Source of the DNA: Brassica napus
Lineage: Eukaryota; Streptophyta; Magnoliopsida; Brassicales; Brassicaceae
Length of the DNA stretch: 64,000 nucleotides
Assembly: GCF_020379485.1 (NCBI RefSeq)
Contig: NC_063442.1
Coordinates: 16,304,009-16,368,008, forward strand
Direction: 5' to 3'
Position numbers and translations under genes: made by a program. Shown here piece after piece: positions 1-12,503 of the stretch; within the stretch, counting starts at the first letter, position 1; every line of letters starts with the position of its first letter. The notes under the pieces were generated by a model. The model did not search any database, was not told the DNA's origin, and saw nothing but the letters and a program-made list of their open reading frames with translations.

Positions 1-189
1 AACATCAAACATTAACTAAAATGGATATAATATCCTTCATCACTTAAAATATCCTAATAGACAATAAACACTATTATACGCATTTCTTGCTAATGCAAAT
101 CTAAAAAAACAAACCACCAAATCATACAAAAAAATAAAAACTAGATCACAAGTAAAGTATATCCTGCCCGTAGGGCGGGCCTGCCCTAG
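1..189 (+). mobile_element. Helitron 3' end (left part outside window)
   Basis: A GC-rich hairpin-like stretch (CCCGTAGGGCGGGC, about 167-180) in AT-rich DNA is followed by CCTGCC and CTAG at 186-189, then a host T. Hairpin plus terminal CTAG next to T is the Helitron 3' signature. The sequence after 189 continues as an inverted copy of the hAT family seen at 58616-59335, so the Helitron landed inside that element. The 5' end is outside the window. Confidence 0.65.
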
Positions 190-474
190 TTATATATATA
201 TACTTATGATTTTAAAGTATGTGTAACATCAATATAAATACTTAATAAAAAATAAGAGATGTAAACTAGAAATATAAGGGTAAGTATATATATATGTTTG
301 GTTATCTTGGGATATCCATTCGGATTCGGATATTACCCGTTCATGTTCGGATATCCAATTTCTCTTAGCTTAATACCGTTCGGATATTTTGCTACTTCGG
401 TTTGAATTTCTGTTTGGCTTTTTCAGATCGGTTTCGGATGCAGCTTCGGGTATCGGGTAAAGTGTTCACTCCTA
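190..474 (-). mobile_element. hAT-like non-autonomous element, inverted and truncated
   Basis: Read on the minus strand this begins TAGGAGTG at 474 and continues with repeated CCGAA and GGATATCC blocks, the same order of sequence as the complete copy at 58616-59335. The copy is cut at 190 by the Helitron ending at 189. It has no coding capacity. Confidence 0.6.
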
Positions 475-2512
475 GTTATGATCTAAGCAACTGAGGTAAT
501 GGGCCAAGCTGATAAGGATTTTCATATGCTAGCCAAAAATAGAAGAGGAGATTATGACCGAAGTACAAAAAAGCTTAGAAATAGAGACCATTCATTGATT
601 CCATGTTAAAAATTATTATAGCATATTTTTGATATTGACTTTATTTTTGCATTTTTTTAATAAGATGATAAATCTATTTTAGCATACGTGTGGTCAATCC
701 ATTAAAATCGAATAAATTAAAAACAAATCAAATTAAAATAGAAAAATTGTTTATATTTGGTAATATCATATAAACTGAATGTATGTTATTTTTTTATAAA
801 CCGTGATATACGGATATGGTTCGATATATAAACCGATCAGACCAAATAAATTGACTAAGTAAAATATAATAGTATAGTTGTATGTATATTATATAATTTT
901 TATTGATAATATATAAATATTGTATTTTATTGATATGATCTTAATGTTTGATACGTAAATCTGAACAATTTATTATTTTAAGTAAATATTTTTATTGACA
1001 TATATTTGTGTTAATATTTAGTTATTTAATAACATTATGATATTTTTATTATTATTTTATGAAAATTATGAAAATATTTTTTAATTCAACTAATTATTTT
1101 TAATAGTTAAACAAAACATGAAAAAATATTTAAAAATCAGATTACTATTTAATAATCTGATTTTTAATCATATAAATTACAATTGATAAAATGCTATAAA
1201 TATAAATTTAGTTAGATTTTTTTATATTAAAACTGAAGAAACCGAAAAACTGACAGTTTATAAACTAAACTAAGTCAAAATAGATATGGTTTCAATATAT
1301 TAGCTAATTTTATAAATTGAAATACCAAAAAAGACCAAACCCAAACTGGACCGAAGTCTGGATAGAACGGCCCTAATTTCACGTGCTATTTCGACCGCTG
1401 TACACACGTAACACACCCAGCTATAAATAGTAGTATAGTACTATTCTGAAAATATATACAAGCTATTGATTTTTGAAACAAATCTAAAGATGGAAATAAA
1501 GAAATTGTTAACACTTACGTAAGAATGTTTAGCTTAGCTGGAAAAGGTAAATAAAACCACTAAATCGTAAATTCAGTGATATGAATATCAATAAATACAT
1601 TTGGACCCCGACGTGAGAAAGTGACCAGAGAAGAAGTCGATGGTTTTGGCCACGACACCTACGGTGGTAAGACCGTCGTGTTGGTCCACCGCACGTGGTC
1701 GAGCTTATCTCTTGTCTTCTTGAATGTTCAACTTATTTTGTCTCATACATCAAGATTTTCTTATTGCACATAGATTTTTTTTTCTTTCTTACAGAACTTA
1801 GTTTTGATAGAATTCTGAATTATCTAACAATTAATTGATGGTGTGCAACGACTAGAGCCCGAATTCAGATTCTAGTGGTCTTCGTAAAATATGATTTATT
1901 GAATTCGAGTTTTCTAATTATGAAATTCTTGGTTAATCAAACGATATGTATATAATAACATGACAAAAAAAGGAATATATACGTGTAGACGAGTAATGAG
2001 TACACTAAACATATGGGCGCGTAGCTAAAAGTTCGCCGACAACAGAATATCAACGAGACAATGATGAAGATTTGGTTTCTTCTCCCACCTGACACTTTGA
2101 CCTCATTTTCATGCTTTCTTTTAGAACAAACAATTACAAATGCAGTGTTCGAATAATAATGGAGTTATAATGACAAATGACAATACTTCGTAGTTCGTAG
2201 TTGAAACGATCCTCTCTTTTTTTCTAAGACTCCATATGGATGTTCAAAAAGGCTGGTTTCATAGGCCAGCCAACTAGGAACCAACCGAGATTTTATGGAA
2301 AGAAATAGAATCACTCTACTCAAAACTCTTTTACAAAAAAACGGCACGAAAATTCAATATACAATGTCAAAACAAGTTAGGCCTTAGTTCAAAATAAAAT
2401 GTCAAAACAAGTTTGAAGATCTGAAAAAGTATCAATTGTCAGAGACTGGGAAAGACTCATAAACATTGAAGGGTTTTAAATTAAGTCACACAGTGGGCAT
2501 GATTCGTTGCAA
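475..2512. other. Intergenic, degenerate repeat DNA
   Basis: No gene is supported. About 770-1380 has AT-rich DNA with scattered ACCGAA/CGGTTC blocks at both ends, like a decayed copy of the CGGTT-rich hAT family. About 1600-1720 is relatively GC-rich and contains a G-box core CACGTG at 1692-1697, but no coding frame could be attached to it. Confidence 0.4.
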
Positions 2513-3024
2513 TAATAGTGTTAGTCTTGAGACGATATTGACACAATTAATTAAACGAAAATACTTGATGCAATTAAATAGAAAAAGGAGATTCATTTAT
2601 ATTTTACTCCCTCAGTTTTATATAAGTGTCACTTTAATTTTTTTTTGTTATATAAAAAGTATCATTCTACAATTCTAATACAATTTATAGTTTTTTTAAT
2701 TCAATATTAATTGTAAACTGCATTGATCTTATAAATAAATATATTGATCTAAAATGTTATTAGTTAAATAGAAGACATTAATAAAAATATAAATGTATTT
2801 TAGTTAATTTTTTAATATGTGTAAAAACTATCTAAATGATAATATTTATCATGAAACGCATAGAGTAATAGATTAAATTCGAAGTACATTATACATGTCT
2901 TCCATCATAAATAATTTGGTACCTAATGGTCACGTCAGATAAGAGGGACCCGGACAATAATTTTAATGCTGTGCGACTGTGTCCCAGCATTAATAGTGTT
3001 AGTCTTGAGACGATATTGACACAA
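2513..3024. repeat. 34-bp direct repeat pair flanking a MITE
   Basis: An identical 34-bp sequence starting TAATAGTGTTAGTCTTGAGA occurs at 2513-2546 and 2991-3024, 478 bp apart. The MITE at 2607-2865 lies between the copies. The repeat is too long for an ordinary transposase target duplication, so it looks like a repair duplication or local copying event. Confidence 0.7.
2607..2865. mobile_element. Stowaway-like MITE
   Basis: The 259-bp element starts CTCCCTCAGTTTTATATAAG. Its other end, read in reverse, starts CTCTATGCGTTTCATGA. It is flanked by TA on both sides (2605-2606 and 2866-2867), as expected for Tc1/mariner-type MITEs. The inverted repeats are imperfect, so it is an old copy. Confidence 0.6.
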
Positions 3025-3981
3025 CTGTCCCTTGATCAATATCTATAGTCATTAAATTTAATTATTTTAATTTAATAATTCAGTAGACCCCAAACAAACA
3101 CACATCATGGTACTTAAAGGTTAAGTTAGGAGAATTTTTAATGAGTCCAAACAACTAAATTAAAGTAGAGTTATCTCAAACGTGGAGCACCAACGTTACA
3201 TTTGATTAGACAAGAACCAAAGTGTATTTATTTTATTTAAGACTTTAATTTATCTTCAAATCAACTGGCTAATCATTGAAACTAGGAAGAGGTTGTTGGT
3301 TTGACTAAAGTTACGAGACTTGAAGTATGCATTAGAAAGTATGTGGTATGCAAACTTGTACCATTCACATAATAATTTATAACTTTTTTTAATAATTGGA
3401 TTTTATTTTATAAATTGAAACTTATTAACATAGTCGTGTAAAAAATATAAATTCTTAGTAAATGAGTTTTGTCAATTTTGGTTAAATAACATATGTAGCT
3501 GGTTAAATATTTAATATTGTGCTATATTTGCTGGACTATTTATCATGTAGCTACACTGACTTCTTAAAATTCAAACATTTCAACTTGTTTAGTCGAACTT
3601 GGACGGTTAGTTTTTGTTTGGGTTAATGCAATTTCACATACTAGAACTAATCAAAAGTTCATAAGACTATAAAGCAAGGAAATTAAGAACTGGTAGGGCT
3701 TATATTATGTCTGAGATAGCTGAATTTACACCAGGGGAGCTATAGAACTAAGGCAAAAGCAGTACAAAATTTATCCCAAAGTTTTTATTCATCGATATTT
3801 ACAAATTTACCTCCAGCAACCTAAAACATATATACCCATTTCAAAAGTGTATGAACTTTCATCCCCCAAGATCGACGATTAGCAAGCAAACCCAAACAAG
3901 TTTCTCCTTCATATCTTCTTGCAATCATCGGTTTGATCCGGTTCAGCTTCAAGGTATATCACCGCTCAGAAACAACCAAGA
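3025..3981. other. Intergenic; includes likely 3' flank of the RTFL gene
   Basis: AT-rich sequence with no supported ORF. The part nearest 3981 is expected to be the 3' UTR of the minus-strand micropeptide gene. Confidence 0.4.
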
Positions 3982-4104
3982 TCAATCTTGCCAACACAGG
4001 AGCATCACAACACATCGTTTGATGATGTAAAGCTTAGCTCTCTGCTCTCTAAGAACACCACCAAGTCCTCTACTACTCGATACTCTTCTCTTCAAAACTC
4101 CCAT
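3982..4104 (-). CDS. RTFL16: DVL/ROTUNDIFOLIA-FOUR-like small polypeptide
   Basis: A 40-residue protein beginning [13 protein letters not shown] and ending with the RTFL domain: [12 protein letters not shown], then VVMLLCW and the terminal QD. DVL/RTFL peptides are plasma-membrane-associated plant micropeptides; overexpression shortens organs by limiting cell proliferation along the proximo-distal axis. The same frame is open upstream to a Met at 4272. I chose the Met at 4104 because the conserved peptide starts there and because the upstream stretch holds a TATA box and pyrimidine-rich leader. It lies on the same side of the AOC genes as Arabidopsis At3g25717 (RTFL16, from memory), which supports orthology. 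The family call is strong; the exact family number is less certain. Confidence 0.82.
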   Translation of the reverse strand: MGVLKRRVSSSRGLGGVLREQRAKLYIIKRCVVMLLCWQD

Positions 4105-4192
4105 TTTAGATATTTTAGAGTTTTTCGTTGATGGTTTTAGAGGTTTTAGTTTGAAGATAAGAGGAATTAATATCAACAAAGGAATGTCTTTC

Positions 4193-4200
4193 TTTTTATA
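4193..4200 (-). promoter_or_regulatory. TATA box of the RTFL gene
   Basis: TATAAAAA on the minus strand, about 90 nt upstream of the chosen start codon. This places transcription start roughly 60 nt upstream of the ORF and argues against the longer 96-residue reading frame. Confidence 0.55.
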
Positions 4201-4272
4201 GAAGAAGAAGAGAGTTTGTAGGGACAACAAGTCGAAGTCGGGCGTGGAAGTGCACCCCAACCCACCTGACAC

Positions 4273-5939
4273 TGTCTTTCACCATCCACTTGTGTTAAGT
4301 GTCGCATCATTTTCAATCTTCAAAGAGATGATTATAAAATTAGTGGTGATTTGTATCTGTGGTGCCTTGTACTTGTGTGAAAAATCCTTATACTTCGAAC
4401 ATGCATGCCCCTCTCTGTTCCCTCTTTTATTTTCCACCAAATATTTTTGAGATCTTTGATTTCGATAATTTGAAAGAATACAAAAAAGATTGTTGTCGTT
4501 GCTAAAATGCAATTATTTAAAGCTCTTAAAACCAAAATCTCATACCATCTACTTAAAATGTGAATATGTAGTATTTCGGTTTATTGGAGCATATTATATT
4601 CAATCACTTTGGGACCGGACCCTTGTGGATAGCATGAAATAATTGGGGTTTGTTTGCAGACGGTGTATATTTCACTAATTATAATTTGTTTATGTGTTGG
4701 ATCCACGTCAGTATCCCCTATATATCCCCTATATATCAAAAGATAAGCATTACAACGTATTTGTATCCACATGTCATCACAACAATCATTTTTAGAATCT
4801 TTAGAAAAATATGTTGGTTCATATAAATATATAATAAGTTTTTTATTAAGCTAACCACAAATTAATCATAAATGTTCTTCATTGTTTCTTTAAACAAAAA
4901 TCACGGAATTACCTAATGTGACTAAAGTATATATGACAATTAATAATTTTGAATAATAAAGATTTTATAAAAATCAGTCTATTCTCTATAATTTTTAATT
5001 CATTTTAAAATAAATTAAACAACCACATTAACTAGATAATAAAAAGTTAGATTTTTTCATATATGTTATATTTTTAATTTAAAAAAACAAATATAAATGA
5101 CTAAAGTTGTTAAAAATCTCACACTGAAATTTTTGTGATCCATGGTTTAAAATGTATGTTATAACAAGATACAAATGATTACGAAATTACATAAGTAAGA
5201 AGTCTCATTTAATAAATCCCCTAGACTATATTTGTGAAGTGATTTTGCCACATGTCCTCTCTACAATCATTTTTACAAAAACAATGATGACATGGCAAAC
5301 AAGATTGATGACATGACTTATAGTAATATGACATGGACAATCACATTTATTACTGACATATATTTTTGGTAAACTTTATAGAATATGACAATAACTAATA
5401 CATTACATTTAATGTTGATTTATATTTTTGGTAAACTTCTTAAAATATGGTAATAATTCATAAATCATTACTAAAATAAATATATTGAAATATACATTAT
5501 AAATTTCAAAATATATTATTTAATTGTATTTTTATAATTATACAATTTTTATTACTAATATTTTCAAAATTTTCTACATCTTTTTTAAAATATTAATAAA
5601 TTGTTAATCGTAATTTCATTAGTTTCTTTTAGATATCTACAAATTTTATAAATATTATTTAGTTATCATTTTAATAACTATACAATTTTTATATGATTTT
5701 TTAATAATTTTATACAAGTTGATTTAATACATTTAACCAAAATAAATAGATAAAATTTTTATCTAAGATTCAAATTTTAAGTATATTACATGTATATTAT
5801 TATATGTAATTGAAAATAAATAAAATTATTTTTTTCTTAATTTTATGCTTAAATAATCAACTTTATATTAAATATTAGTCAAAAATAATAAAATATATAA
5901 TATTAATAAATTTCATTTTAAATATAATTTAACTTTAAA
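4273..5939. other. AT-rich intergenic and old repeat DNA
   Basis: No convincing gene. The first few hundred bases are the upstream region of the RTFL gene. The stretch from about 4800 to 5940 is very AT-rich and leads into a Helitron 3' terminus, so it is probably the body of a non-autonomous Helitron whose 5' end I could not fix. Confidence 0.4.
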
Positions 5940-5949
5940 AAATTTATCA

Positions 5950-5976
5950 CTGCACATGGTGCAGGAAAACACCTAG
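5950..5976 (+). mobile_element. Helitron 3' terminus
   Basis: A perfect 6-bp stem CTGCAC/GTGCAG with a 3-nt loop (5950-5964) is followed eight bases later by CTAG (5973-5976) and a host T. Confidence 0.65.
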
Positions 5977-6502
5977 TATTATATATATGCATATTAATGT
6001 TTAAAAAAAAAAATTATATACCATATAAAATACATAAGTATTTTAATTTCGAATTTGATTTGAAATTTTTTGATAAACATTTTGAACAATTATTGACAAC
6101 TTAATATTTAGATTTTAAACTTGCATTGAATATTTTTAAAATTATAAATTACTAAAACTATTAAACATCCCATAATTTTCTTATTGTTATCATTGATTTA
6201 AAATTTTTGTTAGAAAGAAATACAAACGATCAGAAATAGTATGAGTATAAAATAGTTTTTAACAGATGTCAATATTAAAAATGTACTATATATCTATGTT
6301 AATATCATTTAAACTTAATTTTATAACATAAAAAATAGAAAAAGTGTTTGTCTGAATAAATAAATTTTATTTAAGTATTTGTACAAATTTAATTATATAC
6401 GTAATAGTTACTAACTTTTTAACTACTCAATATATATTTATTATTTCATAATATTTAAAAAATATATAATACTTAAAAATAATTTATATATAATATTCAT
6501 TT

Positions 6503-6528
6503 CACGCAAGGCGCGGATCTTAACCTAG
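6503..6528 (+). mobile_element. Second Helitron 3' terminus
   Basis: A GC-rich stretch (CGCAAGGCGCGG) in AT-rich DNA is followed by CTAG at 6525-6528 and a T. It lies about 550 bp after the first terminus, so two non-autonomous Helitrons abut or are nested here. The stem is weak. Confidence 0.5.
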
Positions 6529-6568
6529 TACCAAATTATAGACCTTCCAGTCCAGTTGAAATCATATG

Positions 6569-6609
6569 GTGCGTTGACAACTTTTATTTTTTTTGTGCGT
6601 TGACAACTT
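6569..6609 (-). mobile_element. Ultra-short poly(A) insert with target duplication
   Basis: The 15-bp sequence GTGCGTTGACAACTT is repeated exactly at 6569-6583 and 6595-6609. It flanks only 11 nt (TTATTTTTTTT), which read on the minus strand is an A-run. This fits a retroposon insertion truncated to little more than its tail. Confidence 0.55.
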
Positions 6610-7811
6610 AGCAATGACGTTTTCGTAAAGATGACATGGTTCATATTTTTTTTATAATAAAGTTACGTTGTCTCTCTCCACCTGCTGCCACATCATCGGA
6701 AAAGAAAGGAGCGTTTTGAGACACATGTCACTCTCAACGCACAAGCCAAATCTGTGTTTTGTTCACTTTGCTTGGGCTGGACTTTTTGATTGCGGATGGA
6801 TTTTGTAAACATTATTTTGATCGAGGATGGACTTTAAAAAAATGGAAAGCAACGTCAATATCTAAATTTTATCTTCGTTGGTGTTTCTTTCCGTCTTCTT
6901 CTTCTTGCCCGACGAAATTTCCAGAGATCTTTCACCTCTCCCAACGTCTCAACCTTCCATTATTACGTCTGTAACTCCGATCTTCTGTGCCACTCCTCCA
7001 ACTATAAATCATTAAATGGACCTCTTCGTATCCTTATCATGCTCTTGAAGTCTGGTCGTTGCCTTCAGTCGGTGGTGACGGTCTCCTTCGTCTGTGTGAG
7101 GCTCGGAACATGAAGAAAGGAAGGGATCTCTTGGAGATTGACATGCTCCTGCTTGATAAATAGGTTGTCCTTTTCATATTCCATCGCATATATTTCTCAA
7201 TTTGGATCTGCTGATTCTTATATAAGTAGCCACATTGTTCATGTTTATGCCTCTTACCAGTCAACGATCCTCCAAGGTTCCATCATGTGCATCAGCTGAT
7301 CACTTTCAAAAATCTTCTCAGGGAGGAAGCTATTTACGAGATCAGTGGCATTGAAGCAACCACCACACAAAAATATATTCCATTTTTGGTAAATACATGA
7401 ACCCAATGTCTGTTGATGAAATTGGGAAGTTTGTGAGAATCAAATTTATTTTTAATCCTTGCGTCTGGTTTGTGCATATTACATATTGTGGATGAGTACA
7501 TTTTTTGGTCTAAAAGTTTGAATATCCTTTATCATTACAATGATGCACGCAGTAATTTCTGAATCTTAAAGTAACCCAAGATTGTTTGGTTTGGTGTCTG
7601 CTTCTAAAGCCATTGCTTGGTATCCTTATGTTAACGAGCTTCTTCCCAGTGTGGTAGGACTCATGATAGATTCATATGTTTTTGAAATACAACTAATACT
7701 CATTTAGGTTCCATAGATAGTTACAGTCAAATAAATTTCTTATTAGTTTTGCCATGATTTCACATTACATAACGAAATGCATAACCCTCTTTGTTCTTGC
7801 ATATGACAATT
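6610..7811. other. Possible gene-fragment cargo of a Helitron
   Basis: GC content rises and short plausible coding stretches appear, for example around 7060-7160. The start (6660-6760) resembles the leader-like 5' portions of the gene-carrying Helitrons near 11.6 kb and 60.8 kb. I could not assign a family before 7812, except for a weak CDC20-like match near 7600-7650. Confidence 0.35.
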
Positions 7812-8058
7812 TAGCTTGGTCAAAGAACGTAACAAGCTGCTAAGCACGCGTGGATTCTCCCAAAACCAAATCATAGTATAGAAATACCTTACCTACTCCA
7901 AATTAATAATTATTTTGACCTTTGTCAAAGTATGTGGTTGAGAATGCAACTCTGACAGGTCACATATACCGAGGTATGTACCTTGCAGTATCACCTAACG
8001 GACAAATGATTGAAATATGAGCAGGAGATGAAACCTTAAAGTTCTGAAATGTCTTCCT
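7812..8058 (+). pseudogene. FZR/CCS52 (CDC20-like WD40) gene fragment
   Basis: Pieces of a fizzy-related APC/C activator are readable on the plus strand: AWSKNV, then STRGFSQNQIIV followed by a stop where the family has Trp, then ATLTGH, LAVSPNGQM and AGDETLKF followed by another Trp-to-stop change and NVF. These match WD repeats of plant FZR/CCS52 proteins, which recruit substrates to the anaphase-promoting complex during endoreduplication. The pieces are in different frames with at least two nonsense changes, so the copy is dead. It is probably Helitron cargo. Confidence 0.72.
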
Positions 8059-10389
8059 GTCACTGGAAGCGGAGGTAAAACTGACCAGCAACTTGGTCCT
8101 TTCGTCTCTATACGCAGAATACAGCACTGAAATCAGTGAGAATATTAAGGCTGGCTGATATTTAGACCAAAACAACATGCACTGTTTTAGTGGACTCGAC
8201 ATAGCTGAGGACAGCAGTCACAGCACCAGTGTTCTCATCAGCTCCGCTAGGCATTCCCGCTGTTGATCAGTGAACTAGGGTCCCGGTCTGGGTCGGAAGT
8301 TTGGGATGATGTGTTTCAGCGTGTGAATCAGTTGAAAACTCATATATATACTCTGGCTATGGTAGAGAAACATGAGCTTCTATTGGGTTTTTGCGGGAGA
8401 CTGAATATAGATCAGAGTTCTTACTAAATACATACAATTGTATTGTATGTAGCAACAGACCTATGAATCAAATATCTAAGTTACGATTTAAGTGATCGTA
8501 CCCCACCAGTGTACCATAAGGGGAGCAGATGTTGAAGGCGCTGCAACAAGCAAGTGCTGTTGATGAACAATGTTTTGATGCTTGGGTAAGGATCATGACT
8601 ATGACGATGACTATGACCATGATCGGGACAGATGCAGAGACAGCGACTACAATTGTGAAGCAGCTACGTAACTAAGAGAAACATATATTATTGTTATCAC
8701 TTTTTAAGTTTAATGAATGGAGAAAGTTATGAATTTTTAAATCTGTTTGCTAAGTGATTTAAAAGTAAAAATAAAACGTTATATTTTATTAACATACTAA
8801 AATATATACATCAATTACATATGTAAGTGTTTATTGTATTATGAAGTCTAAAATTGATAAATTAACAACAATGTATAAAAATAAAAATTCAAAGCATATT
8901 TTAGCCATTCTATCTTTCAAACATCACATAAGTAACATAATCCATAAATTTGAGTTTGAGATTTTCCCTTAGTACACATAGAAAATTAATATGTAAGTAT
9001 ATAAAAATAAAGTAAGAAGCATTGTGAAAATTATATTATCAAATGATATAAAAAATAGGCTTTGTATTAATTTTTTCTATTCTAAAGTAAAATATACATT
9101 CTATATATTTTATATCGATTATGCAAATAGTACTTACAGTTACCTGTTACTATATTATATAAACATAAGGTTGTTTTTAAAAGCACAAAAGCACAAAAAT
9201 TACTATAGAACTATTTTTTTTGTCAACGTTATAGAACTATTTTCTAAAATTTAAATAGCAGTACTTGGAAAGAAAAGTATTCAAAACTCAAAAAAAAAAA
9301 CACGAGGTCCACATATTAAAAAATCCTAAAAAGTACAACGTTAACTTATTATGACATTAACACTGGCCTAGCAAACAATCCTAAGCAACTATGAAGGCAA
9401 TATAATCATCCATCAACAGCCCAATTCGTAACCAATCTAAGGGCAAACAAACCTCCGCCTACTTACTACATAAAGGAGAATAAAAACAAATGTTGTCATT
9501 CAGAGAGAATGAGAAAAGGATATCGGTGCTACAACTACTGTTCTTTTTTTTTTTTGATACCACTTCTAATTATACGTTTCTTTTCAAACTTTTCCACCGC
9601 ATATCCAACCACACAGTTACAATACTCACATATTCCCCTCTTAAAACTCTGATAATCCTGCCAATCTCAAAATTTTCATTGCTCATAGCGATAAATGAAA
9701 ATTAAAGATTAAGTGGTCGAAAATATAAAATGTCAGTTTTTCAAATTTGTACCAAATAACACAGAAAATAACGTAAGAGTGAAATGAGAACATATCCAAA
9801 ATACCTCACAAACTTTTACACACGTGGTGAAGGAATGCTGAATTACAAATTCTACATATACCAATACAATAAATTACAACTTTATTTGATATTGCTGATA
9901 ATTTCACATTCTTTGACAAGCACAAAAAAATCTTCCAGTCACCAACAATTTTTATAAAGCCATTATAGAATTATATAAGATGAGCATTTAAATACAATCT
10001 CAAACTCCCACACACAATTATCCTAAATAAACATAAACCATTTGACATTTAACCTCACATGTTAACAATCAATTATCACAAAAAGACCAACGTCCATGGA
10101 AATACAAATCCTCTTACCCAAAATAAGCCTATATACAATTACATAACAAAATATTTTTGTCTCACATAAAACAACATACACAAACACAACTCACAAAAGA
10201 CATTCCACATACGAAAATAAGCAACTTCAAAACAAATTAATACACTACGGTCGCTAATCACTATCAAATGGATCAGAAAAAATATCATTCTCTTTCAACA
10301 TATTTTCATCTTCAAATTTTTGAACACATTTTTTTATTAAAACCACAAAATAAATTATAAATTCATTTAATAATAAAACATACGAACCT
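8059..10389. other. Repeat-rich DNA with one further possible exon scrap
   Basis: No intact gene. Around 8590-8650 one plus-strand frame reads as alternating Asp/Tyr/His/Arg (DHDYDDDYDHDRDR), reminiscent of low-complexity segments in RNA-processing proteins but too short to classify. From about 8700 the DNA is AT-rich Helitron-like sequence ending at the terminus at 10412-10415. Confidence 0.35.
9204..9243 (-). mobile_element. Ultra-short poly(A) insert with target duplication
   Basis: TATAGAACTATTTT occurs at 9204-9217 and 9230-9243. The 12-nt insert TTTTGTCAACGT reads on the minus strand as ACGTTGAC plus an A-run, close to the insert consensus at other sites in this window. Confidence 0.6.
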
Positions 10390-10415
10390 GGCGCATAGCG
10401 CCTGAAAACCACTAG
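10390..10415 (+). mobile_element. Helitron 3' terminus
   Basis: A perfect stem GGCGC-ATA-GCGCC at 10390-10402 is followed by TGAAAACCA and CTAG at 10412-10415 next to T. This is a textbook Helitron end and may terminate the element carrying the FZR fragment. The matching 5' end was not located with confidence. Confidence 0.7.
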
Positions 10416-11542
10416 TACTAGATAAAGCGAAAAAATTGTTTGGGTCTAATGCAATAATAAGACAAATGAAGCCCTTTTCTTATTTAAATGACAAATTCCA
10501 TAAATAACATGTCATTCAACCTCTTAGCATTTTACTTCCATGAGCCCAGTTACTGTTGTCATTTTCAGTTTCAGACTTTATAGGCCCAAGAAGTAGTTTA
10601 GCTTACGGCTGCCCATATGATGTAATAGACGGCACTAACTCTACTGGTGTTGATCAACTTCTGATGTGCAACTTAAACATATACAAAATGCTTCTAATGA
10701 TATGCATATAAAAAAATGCAGATCAAACATAAAATGCAAACACAAAATGCATATCAAGCAAAATAAATGCAGATCTAACTGGTTAAACTAATATATCTAA
10801 CTATATATATGTGTGTGTGTGTTTATGAAATTTTAGAGAACTTTAATATATATATATATATATGTAAATATTAGATGATTATTAATTACATGCATGAACT
10901 TAATAATCTAATTTACGTAAAAATAAAAATTAATTAATTAGAACATAAAAATACTTATGTGTCATAATATAATTGTAGAGAATTTGTAAAGTTTATATTA
11001 GTATTATTGAATATAAATTCTAGTGTTTTAAAGAAAATAAATTTTTCATAATTCATTGAAGATGAAAGAGTTAAAATTTACTTTGATTCCAATTTTTAAT
11101 ACATGTTGATATATAAGAAACCTGAAAATATATTAGAAACAATTAATCACAAGATAAAAATATCATTTTAACATATTATAAAAAAATGGATAATGATTTA
11201 TATATAAAACAAAAAAACCAAAAAACTTACATATTAGGGATATTTCTTAACTTGTGATTATGAAAAATGAAAAGTGTTTTGAATATAGAGACAAGACTGT
11301 GTTATAAGAAAATAAAAAGAAGTCAATCCAAAAGGTGTGGGCTGAGTGAGGCAACAGCTTACGTCCGTTTAGTGACCTGGCCCTGAGTATAGAGAAATGA
11401 AACATTGGACTTGAGCCCCTAAACTTTTTAAAAAAATTACATTGAAAAGGCTTCCAAATTTGTAAAAAAAAAATAAACTTAAATACATTACTAAAATGTT
11501 TATGCCCCAACATTTCAGGGACGTCCTACATTTATAATAATA
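10416..11542. other. AT-rich intergenic DNA
   Basis: Contains TA/TG microsatellite runs (about 10801-10820 and 10845-10862) and no supported gene. Confidence 0.4.
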
Positions 11543-12263
11543 CTAGTTTATGTCTCGCACCTTGTGCGGATTAATAATCTATATATATATATATATGGTT
11601 GTCTCCTTCCTGGGCTCTCCACGTCAGAAACTCGAGTCTTGAGGAGTCGCCATGTGTCCAGCCGAGCAAAACACACCGTATCATTTAAACTCTACCATCG
11701 TGGGCTTCCATCGCGGAACTGGGCTCTGAAATAGGAAGATTTATCAAAAGAAATTGTGATACGGGGCTAGGTGAGATTTCTTTTTCCCGTTCAGTTCTTG
11801 ATGGATCATTATTGGGCTTTGATTAATGTTTATCAAATCGGCTTTAGTAAATCAGGCTTTGTATATTGATTAAATGAAGCCCACATATACGTCTCCCTTC
11901 TCCAAAACTCCGTTGCAGCCGCGAAGAACCAACTCAGACCAGCCTCAGTTGGAGGAAGCTGTCTGTGACTAATCGATTTGAACTCTTTTCATTGGCAAAC
12001 AAAATCATTTGGCTAATCGATTGGAGTTGTTTTACTGGCGACGAGATCCGGCACCGTTACGTAAGTCGACCACATTCAAGAATCACAATTAAGGCTCACA
12101 TTAACACCATTTCTCTACTCCTCCCATGATTCTCATTCAATGATGCCCTCATTAATCCATTGTGTGAATCCAATGCTATAAATATGTGAGTTTCTTTTCG
12201 TAAAATTCCGCAGCTCTTCCTCTTAGGTTTTTGAGAGATTAGGGTTTGTTATGTGTTGTGTAG

Positions 12264-12503
12264 GTCCGACTGCAGATGATCTTTATCCTCTATTCGCAAT
12301 GTATGGAAAGGTCGTGGATTTCTTTATTCCCAGAGATTGAAGGTTAGTGAGAAACTATGGTCTCATGTCTTTGTGATTGAATCATTTATTGTTTCTCTTC
12401 TTTGATGCGTGTTGTTTTGTTGTTTTAGACTGGTGATTCACATGGTTTTGCATTTGTTCTCTTTAAGTACACAAAGCTTACAAAGAAGTGGAAAGGCTTG
12501 ATG
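12264..12503 (+). pseudogene. SC35-type splicing factor fragment (RRM) with its intron
   Basis: The first piece reads TADDLYPLFAMYGKVVDFF then IPRD and a stop (Arg to TGA). A donor at 12343 and acceptor AG at 12427-12428 enclose an 86-bp intron. The second piece reads TGDSHGFAFVLFKY, followed by frameshifted remains of the RRM. This matches the N-terminal RNA-recognition motif of plant SC35, a nuclear SR splicing factor. Because the intron is retained, the fragment came from genomic DNA and not from a cDNA, as expected for Helitron capture. Confidence 0.8.

Noticed and set aside
9541..9560. T-run considered as another poly(A) stub
   Set aside because: No flanking direct repeat longer than 5 bp.
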